A stretch of 64,000 bases of DNA from positions 1,040,001 to 1,104,000 of the forward strand of contig NZ_CP029002.1 in NCBI RefSeq assembly GCF_003073375.1, read 5' to 3'. This stretch comes from Lysinibacillus sp. 2017 (GTDB lineage: Bacteria; Bacillota; Bacilli; Bacillales_A; Planococcaceae). Below are positions 36,291 through 45,453 of this stretch, piece after piece. Under the pieces are notes generated by a model, which did not search any database, was not told where the DNA came from, and saw only the letters and a list, made by a program, of their open reading frames with translations. A program made the position numbers and the translations under genes. How positions within the stretch are numbered: position 1 is the stretch's first letter; every line of letters starts with the position of its first letter.

Positions 36291-37421
36291 TTGAAAAAAC
36301 TAAAAGTAATGACAGTAGTAGGGACTCGACCAGAAATTATTCGCTTGTCTGCCGTAATAAATAAGTTAGAACAATCGAATGTAATTGAACACACACTTGT
36401 TCATACAGGGCAAAATTATGATTACGAATTGAATGAAGTTTTCTTTAAAGATTTCCATTTAAAAAAGCCAGATTTTTTCCTGAATGCGGCTACTGGGACA
36501 GCAACTGTAACAATAGGTAACATTTTAAATAAAATCGATCCTGTATTAGAGGAAGTGCAGCCTGATGCATTTTTAGTATTAGGAGATACGAACAGCTGCT
36601 TATGTGCAATTGCTGCGAAGAGAAGGCAGATACCGATTTTCCATATGGAAGCAGGTAATCGATGCTTCGATCAACGTGTACCCGAAGAAACAAATCGGAA
36701 AATTGTCGATCATATTTCAGATATTAATTTAACATACAGCGATATTGCTAGAGAATATCTCTTAAGAGAGGGTTTTTCAGCAGACCGAATTATTAAGACA
36801 GGAAGTCCAATGTTTGAAGTACTTAACTCGAAAAAAATAGATATTGAAAAATCGGATGTGTTACAAAGATTAGTGCTTGAAGAAGGTAAGTATTTTGTTG
36901 TTTCTGCGCACCGGGAAGAAAATATTAATTCTATGGTAAATTTTCTTGATTTGGTGGAAAGCTTGAATGCAGTTGCAGAAAAGTATCAGTTCCCTGTCAT
37001 CGTAAGTACACACCCAAGAACACTGAAAATGATAGAGAGTAAGGGAATTGAATTTAATACATTAATAAAAATAATGAAGCCTTTAGGGTTTAACGATTAT
37101 GTAAAACTACAAATGAAATCAAAAGCAGTTCTTAGTGATAGTGGAACAATTAGTGAGGAGTCATCCATTCTTGGTTTTAAAGCACTCAATATTCGGCAAG
37201 CTCATGAAAGACCGGAAGCAATGGAAGAAGCTTCGGTTATGATGGTAGGGCTTGAGAAGGACCGGATTTTACAAGGGTTGGAGATTTTAGAAACACAGCA
37301 AGCAGACACGTTAAGACTTGTGGAAGATTACCAGATGACGAATGTGTCGGACAAAGTATTGAGGATTATCTTGTCGTATACACATTATGTAAATCGCGTT
37401 GTGTGGGGGCTGGTGAATTGA
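36291..37421 (+). CDS. capG: UDP-N-acetyl-L-talosamine 2-epimerase (CapG/FnlC)
   Basis: 376-residue member of the UDP-GlcNAc 2-epimerase family (VVGTRPEIIRLSAVI; HTGQNYDYELNEVFF; HMEAGNRCFDQRVPEETNR). Together with capE and capF it gives UDP-L-FucNAc. TTG start after TTGGAGG. Its TGA stop overlaps the ATG of the next gene. Confidence 0.92.
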   Translation: MKKLKVMTVVGTRPEIIRLSAVINKLEQSNVIEHTLVHTGQNYDYELNEVFFKDFHLKKPDFFLNAATGTATVTIGNILNKIDPVLEEVQPDAFLVLGDTNSCLCAIAAKRRQIPIFHMEAGNRCFDQRVPEETNRKIVDHISDINLTYSDIAREYLLREGFSADRIIKTGSPMFEVLNSKKIDIEKSDVLQRLVLEEGKYFVVSAHREENINSMVNFLDLVESLNAVAEKYQFPVIVSTHPRTLKMIESKGIEFNTLIKIMKPLGFNDYVKLQMKSKAVLSDSGTISEESSILGFKALNIRQAHERPEAMEEASVMMVGLEKDRILQGLEILETQQADTLRLVEDYQMTNVSDKVLRIILSYTHYVNRVVWGLVN

Positions 37422-38467
37422 TGAGAATCGCTCTAATTTGTCCATCGAATATGCTGTATATGCCATATGTTAAAAATTACGAACATATATTAGTTGAACA
37501 AAATATAGATTATGACATTATCAATTGGGATAGGTTTCAGATGGAGGAAATAAAAGAGAATACCTATAGAGATAAAAAAAAAGGTCACCAAAGAAATTTC
37601 CTTGATTATTTAAAATACAAGAAATTTTTGATGAATAGATTGAATTCAAGCCATTATGACAAAATAATAGTGTTTGGTATTCAGTTAAGTTACTTCCTAA
37701 AAAAGATTATAAAAAGTAAATATAAAGAAAAGTGCATTATTGATATTAGAGATCATAATAAAATCTTGAATTTCTTCAATTTAGGAGAATTAATAGAATG
37801 CTCAGCATCCACAATTTTATCTTCACCAGGATATAAAGAATGGCTCCCTAAAAGCAATAAATATGTAATTAATCATAATACACAAGTTACTAGCATAAAT
37901 GAATTAAAAGACATAAATATCTTTAATAAAGACAAAGTATATATAGCAAATATAGGAGCAATTAGAGATTTAAAGGTAAATAAAGATTTTATAAATAATA
38001 TTAAAGATAATGAAAAGTTTGAACTTAAGTTCCACGGTGAAAGTGATGAAAATAATAAATTGAAATTATATATAAATAGTAATCATATAAACAATGTTTT
38101 AATAACTGGAAGATATAAAAAAGAAGATGAAGAAGGTTTTTATAATCAAAGCGATTTAATAAATGTGCTTAGATATAGGGATGGAATTAATAATAAAACA
38201 TCACTTCCCAATCGATTATATAATGCAGTATTACATGGTAAACCTTTGCTTACTTATGAAGGAACCGCATTGGCGAAAGAAATACGAAAGTATAATCTGG
38301 GGCTAATTTTATCATCGATGAATAATTTGGAAAGTGAAATGATTAAGTATTTAAATGAGTTTGATTATGAAGTTTATAAAAAAGGTAGGATTTCCTTTCT
38401 TTACTCTGTAACCAAAGATAATAAAAATTTTTATTTAAAGGTAAAAGAATTTTTATTTAAGGAGTAG
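37421..38467 (+). CDS. Probable glycosyltransferase (GT-B, family uncertain)
   Basis: 348 residues, rich in Lys, Asn and Ile and encoded by visibly more AT-rich DNA than the backbone. N-terminus MRIALICPSNMLYMPYV; the C-terminal NKTSLPNRLYNAVLHGKPLLT and EIRKYNLGLIL look like the donor-binding half of GT4-type enzymes. No membrane segment. ATG 37421 overlaps the capG stop (TGATG). The specific sugar cannot be predicted. Confidence 0.7.
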   Translation: MRIALICPSNMLYMPYVKNYEHILVEQNIDYDIINWDRFQMEEIKENTYRDKKKGHQRNFLDYLKYKKFLMNRLNSSHYDKIIVFGIQLSYFLKKIIKSKYKEKCIIDIRDHNKILNFFNLGELIECSASTILSSPGYKEWLPKSNKYVINHNTQVTSINELKDINIFNKDKVYIANIGAIRDLKVNKDFINNIKDNEKFELKFHGESDENNKLKLYINSNHINNVLITGRYKKEDEEGFYNQSDLINVLRYRDGINNKTSLPNRLYNAVLHGKPLLTYEGTALAKEIRKYNLGLILSSMNNLESEMIKYLNEFDYEVYKKGRISFLYSVTKDNKNFYLKVKEFLFKE

Positions 38468-39726
38468 TGAGAATAACATTGAAAATATTATACGTTTCAT
38501 CTTTATGCTCAGATACGTATTTCCAACATATATATGAAAATAGCAGAATAAAACCGCAGCAACAGGCTCAAAAGTTCCACAGTTTACTAAGTAAAGGGTT
38601 AATGGATTTAAAGCAAAATTTATATGTGCTTTCTAGACCACCTACTCAACAATTGAATAAAAAGTTGAAAAATATAAAGACTAAAGAATCTAACTTTAAT
38701 GAGTCGAATAGTTTTGTAACATATAATCACTTAAAAATAGTTAATTTTTCGATGTTTAAACATATTTATTTATTTATTACTTGCTTTTTCAATGCTCTGC
38801 AATGGAATTTTAAAAATAGAAAGTATGAAAGAGCTATAATATCTGACCCTCTAAATCTTAGTGTTTCCATGGCTGCATTATTAATAGCAAAAATTTTTAA
38901 AGTAAAGAGTACCGCAATTATTACAGATATACCTGCTTACATGGAGTATACCACGATAAAGAAGGAGTCATTTCCTCGCAAATTATTTTTAAACTGTTAT
39001 TCAGGAATATGTAATTTCTTTATGCAAAGGTATGATTCTTACATTTTTTTAACTGAGCAAATGAACGATTTAATCAATCCTTCTAACAGACCTTATGTAG
39101 TAATTGAAGGATTGGTAGATGTTAATATGAGAAATACCCCAAACATACTGGAAGATAAATACAAAGAAAAAATCGTGATATATGCAGGGGCTCTTTATGA
39201 AAAGTATGGTGTGAAAAAATTATTACAAGCTTTTATGGCGTTAAAGGAAAGTAATACGAAACTTTGGATATATGGTGCAGGGGAAATGGAAGAGTATATA
39301 AAAAAATGTGAAATTGAAGATAACAGAATAAAATTCTTTGGTGTAATGCCAAATGAACATATAGTCAATGAACAATTAAAAGCAACGGTCTTAGTAAACC
39401 CTAGACCATCTTATGAAGAATTTACAAAGTATTCATTTCCATCAAAGAATATGGAGTATATGGTTTCGGGTACTCCTGTTTTAACGACACCACTTCAAGG
39501 TATGCCTTATGAATATAACGATTATGTTTATTTATTTGAGGATGAAACTTTAGCCGGAATAACAAGGACACTTGAAAATATATTAGGGAAAAAAAGAGAA
39601 GAATTGCATGAAAAAGGAGTTAAGGCTAAAGAGTTTGTAATAAGGGAAAAAAATAATCAAATTCAAGCAAATAAAATAATTTGTCTAATAAAAAGTAGTA
39701 AGCAAGCTAGACTTCAAATTAATTAA
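38467..39726 (+). CDS. Glycosyltransferase family 4
   Basis: About 419 residues. N-terminal half with KILYVSSLCSD, and a C-terminal donor-binding half with IYAGALYEKYGVKKLLQAF, LWIYGAGEMEEYI and FTKYSFPSKNMEYMVSGTPVL. The start is uncertain: GTG 38467 is too close to AAGGAG (38459-38464), and TTG 38479 is rather far from it (14 bases). AT-rich like its neighbours. It acts on the lipid-linked oligosaccharide; the sugar is unknown. Confidence 0.82.
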   Translation: MRITLKILYVSSLCSDTYFQHIYENSRIKPQQQAQKFHSLLSKGLMDLKQNLYVLSRPPTQQLNKKLKNIKTKESNFNESNSFVTYNHLKIVNFSMFKHIYLFITCFFNALQWNFKNRKYERAIISDPLNLSVSMAALLIAKIFKVKSTAIITDIPAYMEYTTIKKESFPRKLFLNCYSGICNFFMQRYDSYIFLTEQMNDLINPSNRPYVVIEGLVDVNMRNTPNILEDKYKEKIVIYAGALYEKYGVKKLLQAFMALKESNTKLWIYGAGEMEEYIKKCEIEDNRIKFFGVMPNEHIVNEQLKATVLVNPRPSYEEFTKYSFPSKNMEYMVSGTPVLTTPLQGMPYEYNDYVYLFEDETLAGITRTLENILGKKREELHEKGVKAKEFVIREKNNQIQANKIICLIKSSKQARLQIN

Positions 39727-39760
39727 TTTTTTGAAACTAAATCCAAATAAGGATGATTTT

Positions 39761-41101
39761 ATGGATAAAATAGAATACAAATTAAATCAAGTAGCAGTAA
39801 TTCTAATAACTATGTGGATAGCTATTCCACTTTTTAGGGTAAGAGTGGGCGTGATTTTTTTTATTCTACTATTTTTTTTATGGCTCATAACAAGTGATAC
39901 AAAGTGGCTTATTCAAAAATTGTCTTGGAGTTTGTTATTTGTCCTAACATTTTTCATTACATTCATACCTTATGTAATTGTTGGAAAATTACAATATGGA
40001 GCAGCCGGTGTAAATATAATCATAGTTAATTTCCCTCTTTTTTTTGTCGGCTTATTTATAAATCACTATTATATGTTTTATAAAAAAGATTATAAAACAT
40101 TAGGGAAAATCGCTTTTTATTTTCTCTTATTTTTTACAATCGGCGCATTACAAACATACTTTGGATTATTAACATACCCAATGGCTTCAAGGCAGCTTGC
40201 TACAGGGTTGCCAGAGTTTTCAGAAATGTACAATCGTATGGGTATTGGAGGATTTGGATTTATATACAGCGGAACATTTTTATTGTTGGCAATCTTATAC
40301 ATGTTCTTAATGAAAAGAAATTTATTCTCATTAAAATATAAAATTTTAATCGTATTATCAATTGTTATAATTTCCCTCATGTTATTAAAGGCATCGTTTG
40401 CAACGTCTATATTAATTACTTTTTGTGGAGTATTATTAATTCTTTTTGTTCGAAGTAAATTAACATTAGTAATTACGGTGTTATTTACAGTGATATCCAT
40501 AACATTTATTTCTGAGTCTTTAATCGCAAAGTTTTTTCTTGGAATAGCCAATTATTTTAGTGAAGATCCAATATTAAAGGAAAAATTCACAGATTTAGCT
40601 TCTACATTCCTTTATAGTTCATTAGATGGTCAGACAGGAAATAGATTTGATTTATATGTAAGTTCCCTCAAAGTATTTTTGGGAAATCCTTTTTTTGGTA
40701 TATATGGACCCTTTGGTGATCAAAATGCGAGTTTAGTTGGTGGCCATTCAGGATGGTTCGATTTACTAGCTTATTATGGGTTATTTACAAGCATTCCTCT
40801 GTTTATAGCGCTTTATTATAATTTTAAAATCCATTTTAGCTTATTAAAGAAAATGAAGTTTCATGTTTATTTAACGATACTCTATTTTTTGATTTTTGTA
40901 TTCGGTCTTATTAACCCGATTCTTTATGTCTATGAAATAGGATTTGTTTTATTTTGTATAATTCCAGCAATTCCTTTTATTCCATATGCATTTAAAACAA
41001 ACGCTCTTGCAGAAACCAAAAAGGAAAAGAGTGATCAAACGAATGAAGATATTATGGCTCGTCAATATTCCCCTGCCCGAAGTATGTCGACTAATGGATG
41101 A
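39761..41101 (+). CDS. wzy: O-antigen/EPS polymerase (Wzy-like)
   Basis: 446-residue polytopic membrane protein with about eleven hydrophobic segments and a large outside loop (around SEDPILKEKFTDLASTFLY...GQTGNRFDLYVSSLKVFLGNPFFGIYG), the pattern of Wzy/WaaL polymerases. ATG 39761 is chosen over TTG 39731 because AAGGATGA lies before it. The last 20 residues overlap the next gene by 59 bases and are not membrane-like, so the end may have shifted by mutation. Polymerises repeat units outside the membrane. Confidence 0.8.
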   Translation: MDKIEYKLNQVAVILITMWIAIPLFRVRVGVIFFILLFFLWLITSDTKWLIQKLSWSLLFVLTFFITFIPYVIVGKLQYGAAGVNIIIVNFPLFFVGLFINHYYMFYKKDYKTLGKIAFYFLLFFTIGALQTYFGLLTYPMASRQLATGLPEFSEMYNRMGIGGFGFIYSGTFLLLAILYMFLMKRNLFSLKYKILIVLSIVIISLMLLKASFATSILITFCGVLLILFVRSKLTLVITVLFTVISITFISESLIAKFFLGIANYFSEDPILKEKFTDLASTFLYSSLDGQTGNRFDLYVSSLKVFLGNPFFGIYGPFGDQNASLVGGHSGWFDLLAYYGLFTSIPLFIALYYNFKIHFSLLKKMKFHVYLTILYFLIFVFGLINPILYVYEIGFVLFCIIPAIPFIPYAFKTNALAETKKEKSDQTNEDIMARQYSPARSMSTNG

Positions 41102-42320
41102 GAAATCAACTCCATTTGGGGGTTGGTTAATTAATGCATCTAAATATTTAGCTGCTCAGGATAATATTACCCTCTCTATTGCTTTTCCAAAATTAAAAAG
41201 TAAGAATGTAATGGAATTTAGAGGAGAGAAAATAGATTATTTTGCTTTTCCACATTTAGATATTAATGATAATAAGTTAATTAAAGACAATGGTTATTTA
41301 AAACTGATATTAAAAAAAGCTCAACCAGATATAGTGCATATATTTGGGACAGAGTTTGCGCATTCATTAGCAATGGTAAATGCTTGTAATGAGTTAGGAA
41401 TTAAGACAGTAATAAATATTCAAGGTTTAGTTTCAGTTATAGAAAAGCACTATTTGGCGAACTTGCCGACGAATGTTCAAAAAAGATTTACATTCAGAGA
41501 CTTTGTTAAACAAGATAATATTCTTCAGCAAAAGAAGGAATTTAAAAAAAGAGGATTAATGGAGATTGAAGCAATTCGAAAAACAGAGCATGTTATTGGA
41601 AGAACTACTTGGGATTTGGCGTGTGCCTCTCAAATAAATCCTAATGTGAACTACCATTTTTGTAATGAAACATTAAGAGAGGAGTTTTACAAAAATGAGT
41701 GGTTACTAAAAAAATGTGAGAAGTACACAATATTTTTGAGTCAGGCATCGTATCCAGTAAAAGGATTACATTATGTACTAGAAGCGTTACCGATGGTATT
41801 AAAAAAATTCCCGAAAACAAAGCTTTATATTGCGGGTTATGATATTACTGGGAACGAGACAGTTAAGGAAAAGCTTAAGTTTTCTTCATATGCTAAATAC
41901 ATTAAAGAAATGATTAGAAATTTAAATATTAGTAATTGTGTTGTTTTTACAGGTGTTTTAGATGAAAAGCAAATGTGCGAAAGATATTTAAAATCCAATT
42001 TATTTGTGTGTCCTTCAACCATCGAAAACAGTCCTAACTCATTAGGTGAAGCAATGTTATTAGGTGCACCTTGCATTGCTTCTAATGTAGGAGGTGTTTC
42101 TGATATGTTAAAACACAAAGAAGAAGGTTATGTTTATCAAGCAGATGCACCTTATATGTTAGCTCATTACATTTGTGAACTGTTTGAAAATGAAGAGTTA
42201 ACTTTAAAATTTTCTAAGAATGGTAGAAAACGTGCATTTCAAACGCATGATTCTACAAAAAATACAAAACGTATAATGGAGATATATGAAAATATTTCAC
42301 AAAGTAAGGTGAAAATATAA
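41043..42320 (+). CDS. Glycosyltransferase family 4
   Basis: 425 residues. MKILWLVNIPLPEVCRLM...STPFGGWLINASKYL at the N-terminus, HIFGTEFAHSLAMV and, in the donor half, IFLSQASYPVKGLHYVLEALP, TGVLDEKQMCERYLKSNLFVCPSTIENSPNSLGEAMLLGAPCIAS, the GT4 E-x7-E region. ATG 41043 lies within the end of the polymerase gene (59-base overlap) with a poor ribosome binding site, so translation may depend on coupling. Confidence 0.85.
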   Translation: MKILWLVNIPLPEVCRLMDEKSTPFGGWLINASKYLAAQDNITLSIAFPKLKSKNVMEFRGEKIDYFAFPHLDINDNKLIKDNGYLKLILKKAQPDIVHIFGTEFAHSLAMVNACNELGIKTVINIQGLVSVIEKHYLANLPTNVQKRFTFRDFVKQDNILQQKKEFKKRGLMEIEAIRKTEHVIGRTTWDLACASQINPNVNYHFCNETLREEFYKNEWLLKKCEKYTIFLSQASYPVKGLHYVLEALPMVLKKFPKTKLYIAGYDITGNETVKEKLKFSSYAKYIKEMIRNLNISNCVVFTGVLDEKQMCERYLKSNLFVCPSTIENSPNSLGEAMLLGAPCIASNVGGVSDMLKHKEEGYVYQADAPYMLAHYICELFENEELTLKFSKNGRKRAFQTHDSTKNTKRIMEIYENISQSKVKI

Positions 42321-42351
42321 AATTTGGTTATTAAAATAAAGGGGTTTTTAT

Positions 42352-43338
42352 ATGACTAATGAAATAATGGTTAGTATATGTTGCATAACTTATAATCATG
42401 AAGATTATATTGCAGATGCAATCGAAGGATTTATAAAGCAAAAGACTAACTTTAAATACGAAATTATAATTCATGATGATGCTTCTACTGACAGAACAGC
42501 GGAAATTATTAGAGAGTATGAAAATAGGTTTCCTGACATTATTAAACCGATTTATCAAATAGAAAATCAGTATTCAAAAGGAGTAAGTGTAAGCGCTCTT
42601 GTTAGAAAAAAGCAGAGAGGAAAATATATAGCGTTATGTGAAGGTGACGATTATTGGACTGATGAATATAAGCTTCAAAAGCAAGTGAGCTACATGGAGG
42701 AAAACCCAGAATGTACATTTTGTTTTAGCAACGCTCATGTTGAGGATCAAAATAATAAAGGTAGAAATCGCCTAGTAATCCCCTGGTTAACTGAAAATAA
42801 GAATTACTTCAATAATAGAAGTAGAAGGTATTCTGCTGGTGAATTACAATTACTAGGGTTCATTCCACCTATGTCCTTTCTCTATCCTAAAAGAGTTTTA
42901 GATAACTTACCAAACTGGTATTTTGATGCTCCTGTAGGAGATAACGCCGTGAAGCTAATAGCAACTAGTTATGGATATGCATACTACATGAATGAATCTA
43001 TGTGCATTTATAGGTTTAATGTACCTGGATCTGTTACAACAAATTGGAAAAAGGAAAATACCGAACAAATAGTACAACGATGTAATGGCTTCATTACAAT
43101 GCTAGAAAATTTTAATGAATATACAAACAAAAAATATGATAGTGAAATTGAACTTTCAAAATTAACTTGGGAAATACAACGGCTTAGATTGATGGGAGAT
43201 TATAAGAGACTTAAAGATAAGAAATTTAATAGTTATTTAAATCTTCTGAGTGGACCTGAAAAAATTAAAAGTTACATTTCCTTTAAATTTCCTTCAGCTG
43301 TTGAGTACAGGAAAAAAATCAAATCCATTTTTCAATAA
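42352..43338 (+). CDS. Glycosyltransferase family 2
   Basis: 328 residues, GT-A fold: VSICCITYNHEDYIADAIEG, IIIHDDASTDRT (UDP-binding Asp residues) and CEGDDYWTDEYKLQKQV (the DxD-like and catalytic region). No membrane segments. Ribosome binding site AAAGGGG. Last glycosyltransferase before a hairpin and the flippase gene. Confidence 0.88.
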   Translation: MTNEIMVSICCITYNHEDYIADAIEGFIKQKTNFKYEIIIHDDASTDRTAEIIREYENRFPDIIKPIYQIENQYSKGVSVSALVRKKQRGKYIALCEGDDYWTDEYKLQKQVSYMEENPECTFCFSNAHVEDQNNKGRNRLVIPWLTENKNYFNNRSRRYSAGELQLLGFIPPMSFLYPKRVLDNLPNWYFDAPVGDNAVKLIATSYGYAYYMNESMCIYRFNVPGSVTTNWKKENTEQIVQRCNGFITMLENFNEYTNKKYDSEIELSKLTWEIQRLRLMGDYKRLKDKKFNSYLNLLSGPEKIKSYISFKFPSAVEYRKKIKSIFQ

Positions 43339-43359
43339 GATTACATTGAGGAGAGTAAG

Positions 43360-43419
43360 CGCCAAATAATGTTCCCCTTTTTATTAGACTGGGTGAATAT
43401 TATTTGGCGTATACTTTTA
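43360..43419 (+). terminator. Terminator-like hairpin inside the island
   Basis: Perfect CGCCAAATAAT (43360-43370) / ATTATTTGGCG (43399-43409) stem with a 28-base loop, then an AT-rich TATACTTTTATTATT tail. It may attenuate transcription before the flippase gene. Confidence 0.5.
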
Positions 43420-43511
43420 TTATTAGAAATATGTTTATAATAATAATGATTTTAACAGGGAGATTACATTAAAAATAGTTTGTTGAACATTGTAATAAGG
43501 AGATGGATTAA

Positions 43512-44987
43512 GTGAGCAATGAGATAACAAAATCTAAAATAATTTCTTCATTATTATGGAAGTTTATGGAACGTGGGGGAACGCAAGGTATTCAATTTAT
43601 AGTTATGATTATACTGGCCCGAATACTTCTACCAGAAGAATTCGGCTTAATTATTTTAGTATCAATTTTTATAACTATTGCTGGAGTAATCGCTCAAAGT
43701 GGGTTTAATACAGCACTTATTCAGAAGAAAAAAGTTGATGAAATAGATTTTTCCTCGGTCTTTTATCTAAACTTATTCGTTACAACCATACTATATATAT
43801 TACTGTTTATCACAGCGCCTTATATAGCATTATTTTTTGACCATCCTCAACTCACCCTTATTTTAAGAATTCTCTCTTTAACATTATTTTTAGGCGCTTT
43901 TAATTTAATTCAAAATGCAGTTATTGCAAGAAATATGGAATTTAAAAAACTCTTTTTTAGTAGTTTAGGAGGAGTTGTAATATCTGGAGTTGTCGGAATA
44001 GTAATGGCATACGCCAATTTTGGAATTTGGTCTTTAGTAGTCCAGCAATTAACGAATCAGTTAATTGTTACATTAACTTTGTGGTATACAGTAAAATGGA
44101 AACCTAAATTATTCTTTTCTATAGAAAGACTGGTTAGTTTATTTTCATTTGGCTGGAAGCTACTAGCGGCTGCATTGATTGATACTATATATTCGAATAT
44201 TCGAAGCCTTATTATAGGTAAAATGTTCAGTCCAGCAATTTTAGGATTTTACAATAGGGGAGAACAGTTCCCTAGTTTACTTATTTATAACATAAACGGT
44301 TCCATTCAATCAGTTATTTTTCCTGCGTTATCTTCTCAACAAGATAACAAGCAAAGAATAAAAGAAATGGTACGAAGATCAATTGTAACAAGCTCATTTA
44401 TTGTCTTTCCAATGATGATTGGTCTAGCTGTTATTGCAGAGCCTTTGGTGAAGATATTGTTAACGGAAAAATGGCTCCCAGCCGTTCTATTTTTACAAAT
44501 TTTTTGTGCTGTATATGCGTTATGGCCAATTCATACAGCCAATTTACAAGCAATAAATGCATTAGGTCGTAGTGATATTTTTTTAAAACTTGAAATTGTA
44601 AAAAAAATAATTGGTATAACTATTTTAATTATTAGTATACCTTTAGGTGTTCATGCAATGGCTATAGGTTCATTTGTGGGTGGAGTTTTAGCTGCGATTA
44701 TTAATGCTTATCCAAATTTAACATTACTCAATTATAGTGTAAAGGAGCAGTTAAAAGATATTCTGCCCTCTTTATTAATAGCGTTAATAATGGGTGCTAT
44801 TGTATATAGCATTCAATGGCTGGGACTATCAGATATGGTAACAATCACTATGCAAATCTTTACTGGCGTAGCGATATATATTGGGCTAGCTAAAATATTT
44901 AGATTAGAATGTTTTATTTATTTAGTCATGACGTTGAAAGAAATATTTAAAAGGAATAAGAAAGTCCCAACTGAAGAGATTTATTAA
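43512..44987 (+). CDS. wzx: Polysaccharide flippase (Wzx-like, MOP superfamily)
   Basis: 491-residue membrane protein with 12-14 hydrophobic segments. The start KSKIISSLLWKFMERGGTQGIQFIVMIILARILLPEEFGLI-type region shows the typical ERGGTQ...LARLLxPEEFG pattern of the WzxC/lipopolysaccharide exporter group. Moves lipid-linked repeat units across the membrane before Wzy polymerisation. GTG start with AAGGAG upstream. Followed by an IS remnant. Confidence 0.9.
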   Translation: MSNEITKSKIISSLLWKFMERGGTQGIQFIVMIILARILLPEEFGLIILVSIFITIAGVIAQSGFNTALIQKKKVDEIDFSSVFYLNLFVTTILYILLFITAPYIALFFDHPQLTLILRILSLTLFLGAFNLIQNAVIARNMEFKKLFFSSLGGVVISGVVGIVMAYANFGIWSLVVQQLTNQLIVTLTLWYTVKWKPKLFFSIERLVSLFSFGWKLLAAALIDTIYSNIRSLIIGKMFSPAILGFYNRGEQFPSLLIYNINGSIQSVIFPALSSQQDNKQRIKEMVRRSIVTSSFIVFPMMIGLAVIAEPLVKILLTEKWLPAVLFLQIFCAVYALWPIHTANLQAINALGRSDIFLKLEIVKKIIGITILIISIPLGVHAMAIGSFVGGVLAAIINAYPNLTLLNYSVKEQLKDILPSLLIALIMGAIVYSIQWLGLSDMVTITMQIFTGVAIYIGLAKIFRLECFIYLVMTLKEIFKRNKKVPTEEIY

Positions 44988-45022
44988 AAGAGTTATGTAA
45001 GTGTTGGAAGTGGTAAGAACGG

Positions 45023-45216
45023 GCTGAAGCAACGTTTAAGGTATTTAAAACGAAATTCGCTAATCAAGCCCACTTCATCTCCCTTTCTCTTGAACTTGGG
45101 GATTACGTCCACTGGTTCAACAACCTACGAATTCACGGAACACTAGGTTATATAACTCCTATGGAATTTAAGCAACAGCCCCTATAATTTTTGTCTAGTT
45201 TAGTGTTGACATTCCA
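45023..45216 (+). mobile_element. IS3-family transposase remnant with right end
   Basis: The frame ending at 45187 translates to AEATFKVFKTKF and GDYVHWFNNLRIHGTLGYITPMEFKQ, the C-terminal end of an IS3-type (IS150 group) transposase, with a small deletion in the middle. It is followed by TTGTCTAGTTTAGTGTTGAC and ATTCCA (45191-45216), resembling an IS3-family terminal repeat. The rest of the element is missing, so it is inactive. Confidence 0.75.
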
Positions 45217-45453
45217 TATAAAGCTCTTCTTCGTTGAAGGGTTAGTAATCGTAGCTTAATTACCAACACATGGAAAACAATGAGTGTTATTTGCTTATTC
45301 TGTTAATAGAGAATATGTATAAAAACACCTACTTTTCTATCTATTGAATAGAGGAATTTTAATTATATGCAAAAGTTCTATGTAGTCATAATTGTATAAT
45401 TCCTTGAATACATTAATTGTATGATAATAGTAAATTTTATGGGGGTTATAAGA
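45217..45453. other. Gap between IS remnant and EctB-like gene
   Basis: AT-rich, no convincing gene. A TATAAT at 45395-45400 may be a -10 element for the EctB-like/ATP-grasp transcript, but no matching -35 was found. Confidence 0.35.

Noticed and set aside
40117-40551. 144-codon minus-strand frame inside the polymerase gene
   Set aside because: Antisense of hydrophobic AT-rich coding sequence; Asn/Ile/Thr-rich composition follows from that.
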